The notes beneath the pieces were generated by a model. It was not told the DNA's origin. It saw nothing but the letters and a program-made list of their open reading frames with translations, and did not search any database. Position numbers and translations under genes: made by a program. Below, in pieces: positions 44,316 to 57,092 of a stretch of 64,000 nucleotides of DNA. The DNA comes from Calycina herbarum (taxonomy: Eukaryota; Ascomycota; Leotiomycetes; Helotiales; Pezizellaceae): positions 62,001 through 126,000 of the forward strand of contig LLEY01000112.1 in assembly GCA_001414485.1 (NCBI GenBank). The letters run 5' to 3'. Position 1 is the stretch's first letter, and every line of letters begins with the position of its first letter.

Positions 44316-45492
44316 TTATTTCTTCGGAGCTTCCTTTTTCTCTTCTGATGAAGGAGGTGATGCATCGTGTTTGAGGATTTTGACTGCATCTTTGGTGTAG
44401 ATGTAACTTAGTCCCGACCAGATTGTGGTTGTTGCTACTAGGTATCTGTTTTTTGTTAGAAGAGTGGATACTAAAGGAGAAATGAGGCGCATGTTTGGGT
44501 CTCTTGAAAGAAAAACCCCGTGTGGGGTAGAATTCATGTATATGATCCTAAAAACAGAACCTAATATACCACTGTGAGTTGAGAAAAGAAAATTTAACTC
44601 ACTGCATGCCAACCATAACGGGTCCAACCTCCACTCCCCAAAAAGTAGCACCGACGAGGGGCATTGCTGTTGTAGCTCCAATGAATCCTAGTTGTAGAGC
44701 GGTATTGTATTTACTGATGGTTGTTGGGTGGACCTCGGCGGATGGAAGACTGAAATCCCAGTACCGGGAGAATGTCTTTGGTGGAGGGAGTGATATCCAT
44801 CGGAAGTAGATTGCGGAGATGGCGAGAGCTACATCTCGACCGAGGATGATTACTGCGAGCCAAACTAGGTTTTGTGAGTATTTTTGAATTCCAGAAATGA
44901 AGAGAGGGGTACGAGATGATGCTGGGGGGGGGGGGGTTGGAAGAGGATTTTCGGGTGGAAAATCCAACATGAAGACAGCAAAAGGGAGCGGGAAAAATAA
45001 GATATAAATACCTGGAAGAGCCCCCTTGACAGCCAAACAAACCGTCAAAATAGTCATCAACGTCTTATCAGCCATCGGATCAATCACCGTCCCAACCACA
45101 GTCTGCAAATTCCACTTCCTCGCAATCCAACCATCCACTAAATCCGTAATGCCTGCATAGGCAAAGAGTCCTACTGCCCAAGCATGTTGATCGTGCAAGA
45201 CCAAATACCCAACTATGGGAGCTGCAATAAGTCGTGACGCGGTGAGTATATTTGGGACAGTGTAGATATTTTCATGCGGTGTCAATGATTTGAGGGCTTT
45301 CAAAAGCGGCTTCCTCCTTTTTGGTGGAGATGGTTCAGGGCTGTGAGTTTTATATGTCAGTCTTCGTTCTTGAGGGACGGGAGAGGATATTTCGTCACGT
45401 GAACGAGATGGCATTTCGTTCCTTCCCTCTGAAAGGAAGTCAGCCATCTCGAGACGGCTCGTAAAATGACTGCTGGGAAAGACTCGATTCAT
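44316..45492 (-). CDS. CRD1: Cardiolipin synthase (CDP-alcohol phosphatidyltransferase)
   Basis: Mitochondrial inner-membrane enzyme that joins CDP-diacylglycerol and phosphatidylglycerol to make cardiolipin. Exons (minus strand) are 45492-45012, 44864-44603 and 44445-44316, total 873 nt, 290 residues. The CDP-alcohol signature D-G-x2-A-R-x8-G-x3-D-x3-D is complete at residues 120-142 (Asp120, Gly121, Ala124, Arg125, Gly134, Asp138, Asp142). It is preceded by NIYTVPNILTASRLIAAPI and followed by LGRDVAL, SLPPPKTFSRYWDFSLPSAE and IWSGLSYIYTKDAVKIL, all usual for fungal Crd1. Intron 1 (44865-45011, 147 nt) contains no stop and is a multiple of three, so the unspliced frame stays open; the splice restores ALP|VWLAVIILGRD. 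The N-terminus from the ATG at 45492 is Ser/Glu-rich rather than a clear presequence; a later ATG is possible. Confidence 0.92.
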
Positions 45493-45892
45493 TCATACCT
45501 TTGCCCACTCTCTGACCCCAATGGCCTCGATGTCGAGAACCATACGGTACTTCCCGTCCTCCATTTCCTGGTTTCTCCTCTATAAAATGTGTTAGCATAC
45601 TGCAACACCCCTATTATTCCTTCCCATTCCAAAAACATACCTCGAAATTGAGGTCGTAACAAAGCTTGGCGTCCTCGATATGGGTGCTACCCAGCATGAG
45701 TTCTGGTATTGACCCAATGCGGTCCTGGAGGCACTCGTAGAAAATAAAGCTGTATTTCTTTTACCCCAAGACAAGCGATGGCCCCTCGTCAGGGTTGTCC
45801 TTGTCCAGGTTGAGCAAGCTCCCGTGGCAGCAGATCTGATTGTCATCGGCTGAACCATCGCCATCGCATTTTGCGAATGCGAACGTATCTAC
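45493..45892 (-). pseudogene. Small coding-like gene or relic abutting CRD1
   Basis: Two minus-strand exons read as convincing protein: 45892-45641 (from an acceptor CTGACAG; VDTFAFAKCDGDGSADDN, then CCHGSLLNLDKDNPDEGPS, KKYSFIFYECLQDRIGS and LMLGSTHIEDAKLCYDLNFE) and 45579-45493 (RRNQEMEDGKYRMVLDIEAI, ending VREWAKV and TGA). The join is GTATG..TATAG and in frame. A single TAA at 45763-45765 (possibly from CAA) breaks exon one, and no start codon was found upstream of the acceptor. The TGA (45493-45495) is immediately followed by the CRD1 ATG. I recognise no family. The competing frame at 45592-45864 has an ATG but implausible content. Confidence 0.4.
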
Positions 45893-47862
45893 CTGTCAGA
45901 AATCAAGAGAAACGAAAAGAGGGGAGAGAGATGGTGTGAATTGAATCAATCAAAAGTCGTAGTTCAGAAAGCACGTCAGGTGTTATGAAACAGCGATTCG
46001 AGGTGGCGGTCGGCTTTTTGGAGATGCGATTAGCCGAGTAGGCGCGTGTTTAAGCGCGTTTAGCGCGGTGGTTGTGCTTGAATGTCGACTGGACAATAAC
46101 AACTCTTTCCGCCTTCAACCCGTCAAGATATACAATACCCGGGTTAGGTAAGAGACATTGAAGGGTCCAAGAGTGGTTTATAGTTCGTCCGTGTCGATAA
46201 ATCGGCAAACTTGCATTGATTTATACATTTGTCAACCTATTGACACACTCATGATGATTCATATCTTCGAGGGATTCTGTCCTTTGCTTGCAAAGGAAAA
46301 CGGGGAGAGAGATTGTTGATGTATTTCAATGTGAGGAGTCTTCATTCCTTTCTTTGCATACACCCATTTCATTTCAGTATCAGTGTTGTCAGTGAATCAC
46401 CTGCAAGACGTTTCAATTCATTCTAGAACTCGTCGAGCTCCTTCCTATGATACCTGACGATAGGTAAACATAAGGAGGGATCTTCCCGGCCAAGGGCTGC
46501 ATGACAGCGATCGATCTTCGATACTTAGTGGTGCCACCTCGTCATTAAACCGGAACCCGAAGAGCGGCTACGGAGTAGTGGGCCTTTACATCGCCACCCG
46601 GGAAGTAAGTAGTTCTTTCTTCAGGCCGCCCACGCCTACTCTCAACCTATGTGAGGATTAGATAGCAGAGAAAGATGAAGGCTTTTCTGTACGTGTACGT
46701 ACAAGTTCAAGTATTTACCCGAATATTCTCCCGGCACATCATTAGCCAACAACTTGGACCCTGAAAAGGCTTGGCGCCAAAGGCACGAGGAGCCGAGGAG
46801 CATGAAGTCATGACGTCATATCCGAACCCTGGGAACATGGCATGGCAATTGAGGCTGAGGAATGGATGGGGTCTGGAGAAAAAGCATTTGAACAGCTATT
46901 GTAAGTCGCTGCCGTAGTAGTGTTGAATGTCTAGAAGATACGGAAGAGGCAACATTTCTTCCCTTTAGACGCTCCCAAGTACCTAGGTAGTTGTTTTAAG
47001 GTTGCCTGCCGTCTAGCTGGTTCCAAACTGTACGGTACGGAGTAGAGTCTTGGAAACGGTGTTTTCCTGTTTTCCCCATGGTCGTGACATGCCATTCACA
47101 TTCGGAGATTCGCATCTTGGTACCCACTACCCACTGCCCCCTGCCCACGCAAAAAGTCAAACAATGCCTAGGTAGTTGAAAGGTAGTTGAAATCAGACAA
47201 CTACAACTACCTTAGTCCTAGTCCTAGTTTGGTCGGCTAGAGGACGGACTACCTACGGGGAGCATGGCATGCAATCGCATCCCGTTGCGACTTCCTTGCA
47301 ATTCATCACTAGCAGTTGAACGACGGACTAGAATCTCCAACTTTCTCTTTTCCGGTAGTCCATCCGTACCTAGTCCATCTCCCTCATTCATCTTTTCGCT
47401 CTCTCTCCCTCCCTTCCTTCTCTCAATCTTTCCTTACAGCAGATACTCTCCCTCTCTTAGCCTCTCCCCGCTCGTCTTAACAACCACCACTATAGTATCG
47501 CGCGATCTCAACCGACCCCCGACGACCTCGAGCAGAGCCACTGGAAATCAACACCCCCCTCCTACGAGACAATCCCTCCCGTCACTCGAATCTTCGAATT
47601 TCAAATACGTCTGCCCCAACAGCTCCTTTTATCCACCCAGCGAAGAGTGCATACGCTCTCTTGACCAGCTTCAATATACTACAACCCCGCATGTCACAGG
47701 CCATCTTCTTGCCAGTTGTTTGGAACGACCTACAAGGACACATTTACGCTATTAGACGCATCAACACATCCCCGACCTATATGGGCCCAAGTAACGAATT
47801 CCGTCAAGTCACCGAACCATATAGGCAGAAGAAGTTCTGTAGAGTGGCGACGCTCGCAGGAT
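45893..47862. promoter_or_regulatory. Upstream region and leader of the phytochrome gene
   Basis: About 2 kb without a supportable gene, expected to hold the phytochrome promoter and 5' leader (pyrimidine-rich at 47380-47480). The 12-mer CCTAGGTAGTTG occurs twice (46982-46993 and 47167-47178), followed by a mirror-like GTAGTTGAAA..ACAACTACAACTACC cluster at 47180-47215 and a doubled CTAGTC. These are candidate regulatory sites of unknown factor. In-frame sequence upstream of 47863 is open to 47716 without an ATG, so an upstream coding exon is possible. Confidence 0.4.
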
Positions 47863-50800
47863 ATGAAGAAGGAAAAACACCAAGCGGACTGCGAGCTGAT
47901 GTCTACGGACACGAGCAAGACTGCGGGGAAGCCAGATGGAACACTGGACCCAGTCCATTCACCTGGCTCAGCAACCGCCAATGATGCTCTTCCCAAACAT
48001 GACCGACCGTCTCCATCAACGCGCCTCAGCCCGCCCGACGAGGACACCAAAACCCCCTTGCTCACGCCTGATGTGAAAAGGACTGGACGGCCTCTACACG
48101 GACAAGAAAGCCTGTCTTCGTACAGCGGCAGCTCGGATCAACAATTAGGCAATTCCGTAACCAGTCAGGATCGAGTTTTTCCTGTCAGCAGTATTGTCCG
48201 CGTAGATTCTACTCATACACCATTAATACTAAGCTCACATTCTATTCCCAAGACACTATCAAAATTCAGTCCTCAGTGTGCTCAAGACTCACTTGATCAA
48301 CAAGGCTACTTTCCTCCCGGCAGCCATGGAAATATCTCCCCAATCGACAGCAACCATACCCAACGCCCAATATCGAGATTGAGACGGCGTCAAAGCCCAT
48401 TCAAGTCAGAGACGGAAAGAAGGCAGCCGGCAGAAACAAGAAAAGAGGATCTTCTGACGACTGCTCGACCCAGGGGATGGAGGCTAACACCCACGAACGC
48501 ATACGCTGATCCAGAGCGATACGGGGGGGGAAGTCGAATGCAGATATTCAGTGACTGTGGGTCGGAACGTTCGGCTGAGAATGTTTCTTTCGGGTCGCAG
48601 ACCTCCGATGAAAATGGTCAACTGGGCCAACATGTTACAGCTAGATTTGAACATCAAGTTACTCCAGAGGGTCATGCGTTGATCACAGGTCGAGATGGGG
48701 ATACGCTACAACGCTGCGAGGATGAACCAATTCATATACCCGGTGCCATACAGGGATTTGGCGTATTGCTCTGCCTCGAGGAACAGCCTGCTGGGGAACT
48801 TTTAGTCCGGATGGTTAGCGAAAACTCGAAAAAGATTATTGGCTACACCCCTCAGGATTTGTTCAAGCTGGAGAGCTTCACCGATATCCTAAGCGAGGAA
48901 GAAGCAAATAACGTCTTCGACCATCTAGATTTGATTCGCGAAGACGATGATGACCTATCCGAGAATGGTCCAGAGGTCTTTACCATCTCCATCAAATTAC
49001 CTAAACAAACCCGGAAAGCACGAAAATTTTGGTGTGGCATGCATATCCATCCAACATATCCAGACCGTATCATCTGCGAGTTTGAACTGGATGACGACCT
49101 AGCCCATCCACTAGCTCCACTCGACGAGACGCTCGACACGCCAGAAGATACGTTAGAAAGCAATCCTACACCGGAAGAATACCAGGAGAGTACAGTCAAT
49201 AGTAGCAAGCCGCTCAGACTTTTAAAAACAACCAGGAGTCGGAGAGCCGAAGCGACGGCTATGCAAGTTTTCAATGTTATGTCTCAGGTTCAAAAGCAAC
49301 TAGCAGCTGCCAAAAACCTTGACAGCTTTCTGAAAATTCTGGTCGGTGTAGTCAAGGAACTAACCGGATTCCATCGAGTTATGATATACCAATTTGATTC
49401 TTCTTTCAACGGACGTGTCGTTACCGAACTCGTTGACCCACGTGCGACGAAGGACCTATACAAGGGACTCAACTTTCCTGCCTCGGATATCCCACCGCAA
49501 GCGCGAGACATGTACAAAATCAACAAGGTGCGATTATTATACGATCGGGATCTGGAAACGGCTCGCCTTATTTGTCGCTCGGTGGAGGACCTCGCACTTC
49601 CTCTTGACCTTTCGCATAGCTACCTGAGAGCCATGTCACCGATCCACATCAAATATCTATCCAATATGGCTGTCAGGTCGAGTATGAGTATCTCAATTAA
49701 CGCTTTCAATGAGCTCTGGGGTCTGATTGCGTGCCACTCCTATGGCGACAAGGGGATGCGAGTCTCCTTTCCGATCAGAAAGATGTGTCGCCTTATTGGC
49801 GATACAGCTTCACGAAACATCGAGAATTTGTCCTACGCCTCCCGTCTTCAAGCCCGGAAACTCATTAATACAGTACCGACGGAGGCAAATCCTTCTGGAT
49901 ATATCATTGCTTCGTCGGACGATCTTCTCAAACTTTTCGACGCGGACTTTGGCCTAGTCTCAATCCGAGGGCAAACCAGGATTATGGGTCAGTTGGAGCA
50001 ATCCCAGGAAGCACTTGCTATGCTTGAGTATCTTCGGATGCGAAAGATCACCTCAGTCACCACTTCACAAGACATAAAACAGGATTTCCCGGATTTACAT
50101 TATCCTCCTGGATTTGATGTGATCGCTGGACTACTATTAGTTCCCTTGAGCGTCGGAGGGTCCGATTTTATTGTCTTTTTGCGAAAAGCACAAGTCAAGG
50201 TCGTGAAATGGGCCGGAAATCCATATGAGAAGTTCATTAAAGAAGGAACTCAGGCCTATTTGGAACCAAGAAAAAGTTTCAAGACTTGGAATGAGACTGT
50301 GCAAGGAAAGTGTCGAGAATGGACAGAAAATCACATAGAGACGGCCGCCGTTTTGTGTTTGGTTTATGGAAAGTTTATCGAGGTCTGGCGTCAGAAGGAG
50401 GCGGCGGAGAAAAGCAGCCAGTTGAACCGCTTGTTACTTGCAAATTCAGCCCACGAAGTCAGAACCCCGCTGAACGCAATCATCAATTATCTGGAAATTG
50501 CCCTCGAGGGGGTTCTCGATCAAGAAACAAGAGAGAACCTTGCAAAATCCCATTCCGCATCGAAATCTCTAATTTACGTCATCAACGATTTGTTGGATTT
50601 GACTAAAACCGAGGAAGGCCAACGTTTGATCAAGAATGAAGTCTTTGATCTTCCATCTACTATTCGCGAGGCCTACAACTCTTTCAGTGGTGACGCCAAA
50701 AGAAAGGGCCTGGGATATGAATGTATCGAGCATCCTGGAGTTCCGCAGTTCGTTCATGGTGATCAGCGCAGAATAAGGCAAGCAGTGGCCAATATCATTG

Positions 50801-52506
50801 CGAACGCAATTCAGCATACGTCTACTGGTTGGATTCATGTGGAGATTTGGTTCCAAGGACTTGTGGAGTCCGAAGCGAACGTAGAAATTGTTTGCACAGA
50901 CTCCGGGGTTGGAATGAGTGAAGAGAAACTCGATTCTCTTTTCAGGGATTTAGAACAGGTTAGCTCCGATACTGAAATCGTGTTGAGCGAAGACGACTCA
51001 GAGAAATCACACAAGAAGGAGGGTGCTCGCACCTTGGGTCTTGGACTTGCCATGGTAGCCAGGATTGTCCGTAATATGGACGGGCAACTTCGTCTCAAAT
51101 CAGAAGAGGGAACAGGTTCACGTTTTGTCATACAGCTCCCTTTTCTTATTGCGGACGACGATCCTGTTTTCGCGGAAGGGAGGCGTCTTTCCAAACCATC
51201 TACTATAGGCACTGAAGCATCAACGTCTCTTAATGCCACGACACCGCCTCCGCCTGACACCCAGGGTGAGGTGACTCTCGTTGGGAAGCCGGGCAAAGGC
51301 GGCCTCACTCGAAAAGGTAGTGTCGATGGAATGACTAGCGTCACTAGCCTCGGGAGCTTTTCTAGTAACGGAAGTGAACGAAGCGATGTGGATAGGTTCA
51401 TTAAGGCCATCTCGAGCCCTTTTAATGTTGGCGAGCCCGAGTCACCTCGGAAGAGGCTGCAGCGTTCAACTAGCCGAGAGTTTGGGCAGGCGGCTCGTAG
51501 TCCAGTCCGTAATCTTCCTCTTCCTCAACCAACACGTAGCCCGAGACCTGAAAGTCCTGTAGGCTCGAGTCCGCACGGCACTCTGGAACAAACACGCCCC
51601 TTGTCGGAGGGATTCGAAGGGTCCGCATTTATCACTGATACGAAGACGATGCTACGAGCAGTGAGGATGCCCGATGACTTTGCCCAAACAGATGGAGACC
51701 CAGAAACCAAGTGGGCTTCCCCGGTGCTCGATATACCAGGTGACAGGCCAACCACCATTCCTGAGGAACAAACAAAACTTAACGCGGACCATTTGAAAGT
51801 TCTTGTTGCAGAAGACGATCCCGTCAACAGCAAGATTATGCAGAAGCGATTGGAAAAGAGTGGCCATGATGTGCATCAGACAGTCAATGGCGAAGATTGT
51901 GCTTCTGTCTACGACAGCAATCCTTCATTCTTTGATGTGGTCCTCATGGACATGCAAGTGAGTATCCGTATCTTGATTCCTTGTTTGCCTTTAATCAGTA
52001 AACCAAGAAATCCCCGCCGAGTCAATATTGGGGATCTATTTGGTTTGCAAGAAGAATCCCGTTTGTTGTTTCTTTCGCGTATACTGTACTAACCCTTGAA
52101 TCAGATGCCAATCGTTGACGGACTTGGCTCGACCAAGATGATACGATCGATGGAGCAATTGCATCCTGAAAGGGATCTAGCACCTCGAGCATCGTTGAAT
52201 GGACGAGTACCCATTTTCGCAGTGTCAGCTTCGTTGCTGGAACGGGATCGTCAGATATATATCGATGGCGGTTTCGACGGCTGGATCTTGAAACCTATCG
52301 ATTTCAAGCGTCTCAATACGTTATTGGAGGGGATTGTGGATGAGAATACTAGGAATAAATGTTTGTATCGGACTGGGGAGTGGGAGAAAGGCGGGTGGTT
52401 TCGGGCGAGAGATATAGGTACGGGTGCTTGTACGCCTGTTGCTTCCTTGCCTGCGGTCGTTGAGCATGAGGGGAAGGAGAGTACTGGTACTAACGGTAGT
52501 GCGTAG
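47863..52506 (+). CDS. Fungal phytochrome, hybrid histidine kinase (PAS-GAF-PHY-HK-REC)
   Basis: Red/far-red photoreceptor of the FphA/PHY class. Exons 47863-51957 and 52105-52506 (intron GTGAGT..ATCAG) give 1498 residues. A long disordered N-terminus is followed by the chromophore-attachment Cys285 (RCEDEPIHIPGAIQGFG) just before the PAS domain, placed as in fungal and bacterial phytochromes. The GAF domain follows, with PASDIP at 539-544 (Asp542). A PHY region leads to the H-box AHEVRTPLN with phospho-acceptor His864, ATPase N-box Asn981, and G-boxes DSGVGMSEE and GLGLAMVARIV. After a Ser/Pro-rich linker comes a C-terminal receiver (VLVAEDDPVN, phospho-acceptor Asp1363 in VVLMDMQMPIVDG, Lys in LKPIDF). 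The intron splits the receiver two codons after that Asp. ATG 47863 is the first in frame; ATG 47899 is an alternative. Confidence 0.93.
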
Positions 52507-53003
52507 ATGTTTATTGTGGACGAGCAAATGGTGGAATTTTCGGTTGGAAGGGATTGTTTAGATGGAAGCGAGTGTGGAATGACGCCAGGGTACCTTGATT
52601 ACTTGCGCCTTATTTTTTGGTCTAGGGGAAACAGTGGCGGGAGGGGCAAAAAGTGTAGCGCTGTACTATGGTGCTATGGTGCTTTCTTTCTTTCTCTTTT
52701 AGTTTACCTTTTCAGTGTGTGGTGTGTACTTGATTGCCAGCCTGTCCGTCCGTCCTAGAATACCCTAGATGAGAAATTTGATATGTTTAATGATTGATTG
52801 ATTGATTCTTTTTTCTCTTTTCTTTTCTCGCTCTTTTCTCTAGTTCGAGCTATCCGAATTTTGAAAGGGTACTCTTGACTTCCATCTTCTACTTCTACAA
52901 ATGAAGGTCGATTTTAGATTAGAATATATTGTAAGTAAGAAAAGTGAACTCCGCACCAGTTGATGGGAGGATTTGAGGCGACATGCAACTTCTACCTGCA
53001 CGA

Positions 53004-53027
53004 CTCTCTCTCTCTCTCTCTCTCTCT
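53004..53027. repeat. (CT)12 microsatellite
   Basis: Uninterrupted CT dinucleotides, 24 bases, in the gene-poor stretch after the phytochrome gene. Confidence 0.95.
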
Positions 53028-56000
53028 ACATTGTATGTATCTTGACGAAAACAAGCTGGGAAGTTTACTCGAAGAGGTCGACTGTTTTTTTTTAGAACTT
53101 ATGGGCTTGTTCGAGGGGTTTCGACAGCAAATACGAATTCGGAAGTAATAATTCTAGTTTTTTGGGGGGAGATGAGATTTCTGGGAGCCGCAGGGACTAG
53201 GTTAAGGGTCTGAAATTAGCATCTATCACGGTATAGTGGGTCTCTGAGAAGTTTGGTTGTTTGGCTCAGTTACCAAAGTGTCCTCATCGCCTTGAGAGTG
53301 TTTGATGTCTAGGCATGCTTGTCAATCTGGTGGTCTTTATGTTGCTTTTGTAGACAGGTTGCTAGGTTGTTGGGGGTTTTTGGATTTGGATTGGATTGGG
53401 TTGCGTTTGTGGGTTTGCTTTTGGGGGGTTTGAAGGGGGGCCTCGGAAGTTTAGCGTAGGAGTGGGTTGTAAGTATGTCATGATAAGTTGGCAGCGAGTT
53501 CCTATTAAGTCAAGAATCGAGACGGGCCATTTCTTTTATTTGAAATGATAGAGTGTTTCTTGAATATATATTCATTCTCGCTTCTTGCACCACAGACCAA
53601 CCTTTGCGTCTGAGAGCCGAGACACGCAGGTAGATATCCTCCTCTCAACGCACCACCACCACAGACAGTAAGCTCAATTCAAAAGCGCCAAGGCATCGGC
53701 ATCAATTCTTTATTGACATCACTGTCTAAGGAGATGTGTGAATGGAACGAGTCGGTGGGTGACAAACTCATGCGGAGCTGGAGACGAGGGCGTATGAAAT
53801 TCTTGAAGTGGATGTAAACTACTACCCTCCCTTTGAAAACAAAAAGTAGGCTGAAAAGTTACTTGGAAGAGTGGCTTTAAGCTACTGATTGGTTTGTTGA
53901 ATGTGATTCGACGGTGGATATGAATTCAATTTTGAGTTTGAGGTTTCGATTTAGGGAGCCGTAGAAGGAAGTATTCTTGCTGGGTATCTGTTTGGGGTTG
54001 ATTTTGCTGTTTTCCTGATCTTTGGTTCTGTAGTAAGGAGATTTGGTATAATGGAGGAATTGTTAGAGTTTTCGTGAACGAATTGTAGGAAGGTTGAAGA
54101 ATCGAATGGGGGATTGAGTGGATGTTTAGGGTGCTGATTCGGTTTTGGTGGGAAGTAAGGTAAAATTGACTCGAGAGGAACGGGATTTCTAGGAGATTAT
54201 GCTATGAGTCTATATTTGAGTAGCTGAATTGTGCGTGTCCGGAGATTGAGGTTCAAAGTGCGTATTGAGACCTGTAAATACCGAAAATATTCTTTTCTGC
54301 GATATCGCACAAGAGAAGTAATTAAACAAGGATTCCTTGTGTTGATCAAGTATTAAAGTGCCCTGAGGAGTTCTGGGTTGGAAATTCACTTAGAGCGTAT
54401 ACAACACCAATACCCCTCTCATTTGCTGGTGCTGGTAGCAAGTCTTGGATTTGTTCCTTACCGAATTGTTCCGTTTGCTGCTCGTAAATTTTAAATGTTG
54501 GTCTTTTTTACAAGATTTATTCTGGTTGTTAATACTATCAACTCGTAGTCTGGTTGTCGTTTGTTGTCGAAAGTGTTTCCTCTGTCGAAAGCGAACTTGA
54601 GATTCACTGGGAATTTCATCTCTGTGAGCATACTTATTCAGGAAAAGCGAATGACTGAGAAACGCGCCTGGGTAAGGTTAGAGGAGAAGTACGTTCATAT
54701 TATTGTCAGACTACTTTACACAGGAGAGTAAAACGTATTTCAGGCGGTTGGTTGAAGTTGAGTATACCGTTTGAACACGGGAACGGGAGTAATATACCCT
54801 GCACTATCCCTGGTAACCCGTCGACTGACTGTGCGGTTTTACGAAAAACTAATTGGTGACTTTGCTATTCTAAGAGCATATTCAGAATAACAAATAATTG
54901 CTCGACTTGGTAATATCCCGGAGAAGAGATTAAAATAAAAATTAAAAAAGCAGAGAAATCAGCAGACCAATGGCAGGATCTCCCCTCCCAGCTTGGAAGC
55001 GAATATTAGATTTAGTAGGCCTTTTTTTCCGAATGGTGTAGGGAAGAAACAAAACTCCTAGATGATTCATTTCGAGTAAGCGTCATATAGTAAACTCAAC
55101 ATGGAAATTGTGGATACGACTAGGACATTGACTTAGAAGCGGCTCATTTTTTGAAGATCTCGTAACGGCATCTCAAGACAACGAAATCAGAAAGAAATCC
55201 GACAAACGGTAACTTCGAAGTACCACCATTTAGATTATTGACTATCCGAAGATAAGCAAAGAAAAGAATCTAGTCCGAGGAAAGTATATGGCTCCTTGCT
55301 AAATGTTTTTTCTCTCCCTCTTTCGTGTATCTGTACGAGAAGCGTTTCATTGGCGTCGAGTTATATGAATTTCAAAAACCGTTGAATGCGACTCATCAAG
55401 ATTCCTGGCTCTCCAACTAACACCAAGTCTTCTCTTCAAGCGGAAGTGGAGAATCATAACATGGCATATCATGAAGCCCACCACCTTTGCTGGAGAAAAT
55501 GAAAGCCCAACAGTTATCATCGCGGAATTGGATAAAAGAATATTACACGAAGTCTAGTAGTTCTATTTAAGTACGGAATATCTGCCATTCTTAGACTAAA
55601 GAGTAACTACAACTTGAAAGTTGTGCGAATTGGAATTGGGGAAATGACTGAGGCTTACAAATATGGAATATAGCAAGTCAAATAAAAACATATGCCGCAA
55701 GAAATTGATGGCTTCGTCTCAACGCTCGTACTTATAATGCTCCAAGAAAAATCAAAGTATCATAATAGTTTTCTAAACTCTCAAGAGGAGTTGTTCAGTC
55801 ATGGACCAATTGGAAGGGGCCGGTCATGTGACAAGTGCATTCTTAGGCGTTTCATTAATCACATCACTGCAAATTGAAAAACTCTTTGCAATTGCTTAGT
55901 TCTTTTTAGAACTAACTCATTTCAAATTTCAATTAAGTTTTCAATCGGGTGCTCTTTAAAGCAACCGATTCCGGGGATTGGCTCAAGTCACGCGTGTGCG

Positions 56001-56197
56001 AAAATCTGCACCACAACACAACGCGATGGAAACTTCGACATCGCAGGATTAATTGCGGCACAGCATATAAGCGCCATATCATATATACATGAGAACCGCG
56101 GTCAAGCCTCCAAGTCTCATATATTTGTGACCATCACCCAGCCATCGACATACTCTCCATTTTGAGCGATTTTTACTCCGTAAGCTGCAACCATTTT

Positions 56198-56825
56198 TCA
56201 CAAATGGAGCTCACCGAACCAACGACCCAAGGCCATAAGTACTCCGTACGACTCTCGAGTCCGATAACCGAGGTCGTGAGGCTCTATGAATAATCTATTA
56301 AAAGATGAGCAATTTAGGTTCAACATCCGTTTTTGTGTACGATCACCGCCAAGCGCTATTGGAAAATGCGAGCTGAGCATTCTGTTGGCACGTTCCGCTG
56401 GCACTCTCCACACGTTTCCAATTACAGAAATTCTCCTGCCGTCCTTTAGGAGCATTTTATTGGTCACTACTTTTCTCCGCACTAAAATGTTGTACAAAGT
56501 TACAACGGACTCCATCTGTCGAGCCTTGTGATGTTGTGATAGCGAATCAGCATCAACACGGTAGACAAATGATTTTCAGGGGTCCTTGAGAGTCAAGCGG
56601 CAATGGCCTCCGAATTTTTTTTACAACATTGTGGATGTCCAGCACATAAAAGAAACTTGTTCTAGTCTTCAGAGACAGTTCAAGTATTTGTCCTGGGTTT
56701 CTAGCGCAATTTCATTGATGTTCCTATCTTCACAAAATATGGGTAGCCTCTGCAGCATCTCCCCTCCAGGGCGAAGCCGCACCATTTCCTCGATCCATGA
56801 TATCTCAGCCGCGTTCGGGAGCTGA
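56198..56825 (-). other. Coding-like fragments, unrecognised
   Basis: Two minus-strand frames look protein-like. 56825-56675 gives NAAEISWIEEMVRLRPGGE, then RLPIFCEDRNINEIALETQ, ending in a TGA. 56515-56198 gives MESVVTLYNILVRRKVV, then RRISVIGNVWRVPAERA and a tail ending GRWFGELHL. Splice sites joining them were not found and neither matches a family I know. They may be pieces of a decayed gene or of a poorly conserved one. Confidence 0.25.
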
Positions 56826-57092
56826 TGCATCATACACGGCCAAACCACTCAACCCCCTTGCTCTCAGCCCTTTCGCCATTTTCGGAATAGCAAAGCAATA
56901 AAATTCAAGGTGCTTGGTCTTGGCATAAGGCGGTTTGAATGGCACTTTTCCTTGCATGTTTCATGGCTTATGGCACAAACGTGCCGTCGGTGTGAGGGTT
57001 TCTATAAGTCGTGGTTTCCTCCCTTTCTTTCCGTCTGTTTTCCTCTCCCGCTATTTCTTCATCCCCAAATACGCCGTTACTCCCCACTCAAA

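Larger units (their letters stand above)
52507..57092. other. Gene-poor 4.6-kb stretch
   Basis: No gene can be supported over 4.6 kb, although base composition is normal and no RIP pattern is visible. It holds the phytochrome 3' flank, a (CT)12 run at 53004-53027, G/T-rich stretches at 53330-53450, and coding-like but unrecognised minus-strand text at 56198-56825 (listed separately). The stretch 53600-56100 could host a non-coding transcript or a fast-evolving gene, but I see no exon chain. Confidence 0.45.

Noticed and set aside
44926..44938. Long G run (poly-C on the coding strand) in CRD1
   Set aside because: Lies inside intron 1, so it is not a coding slippage or phase-variation site; at most an assembly-length uncertainty.
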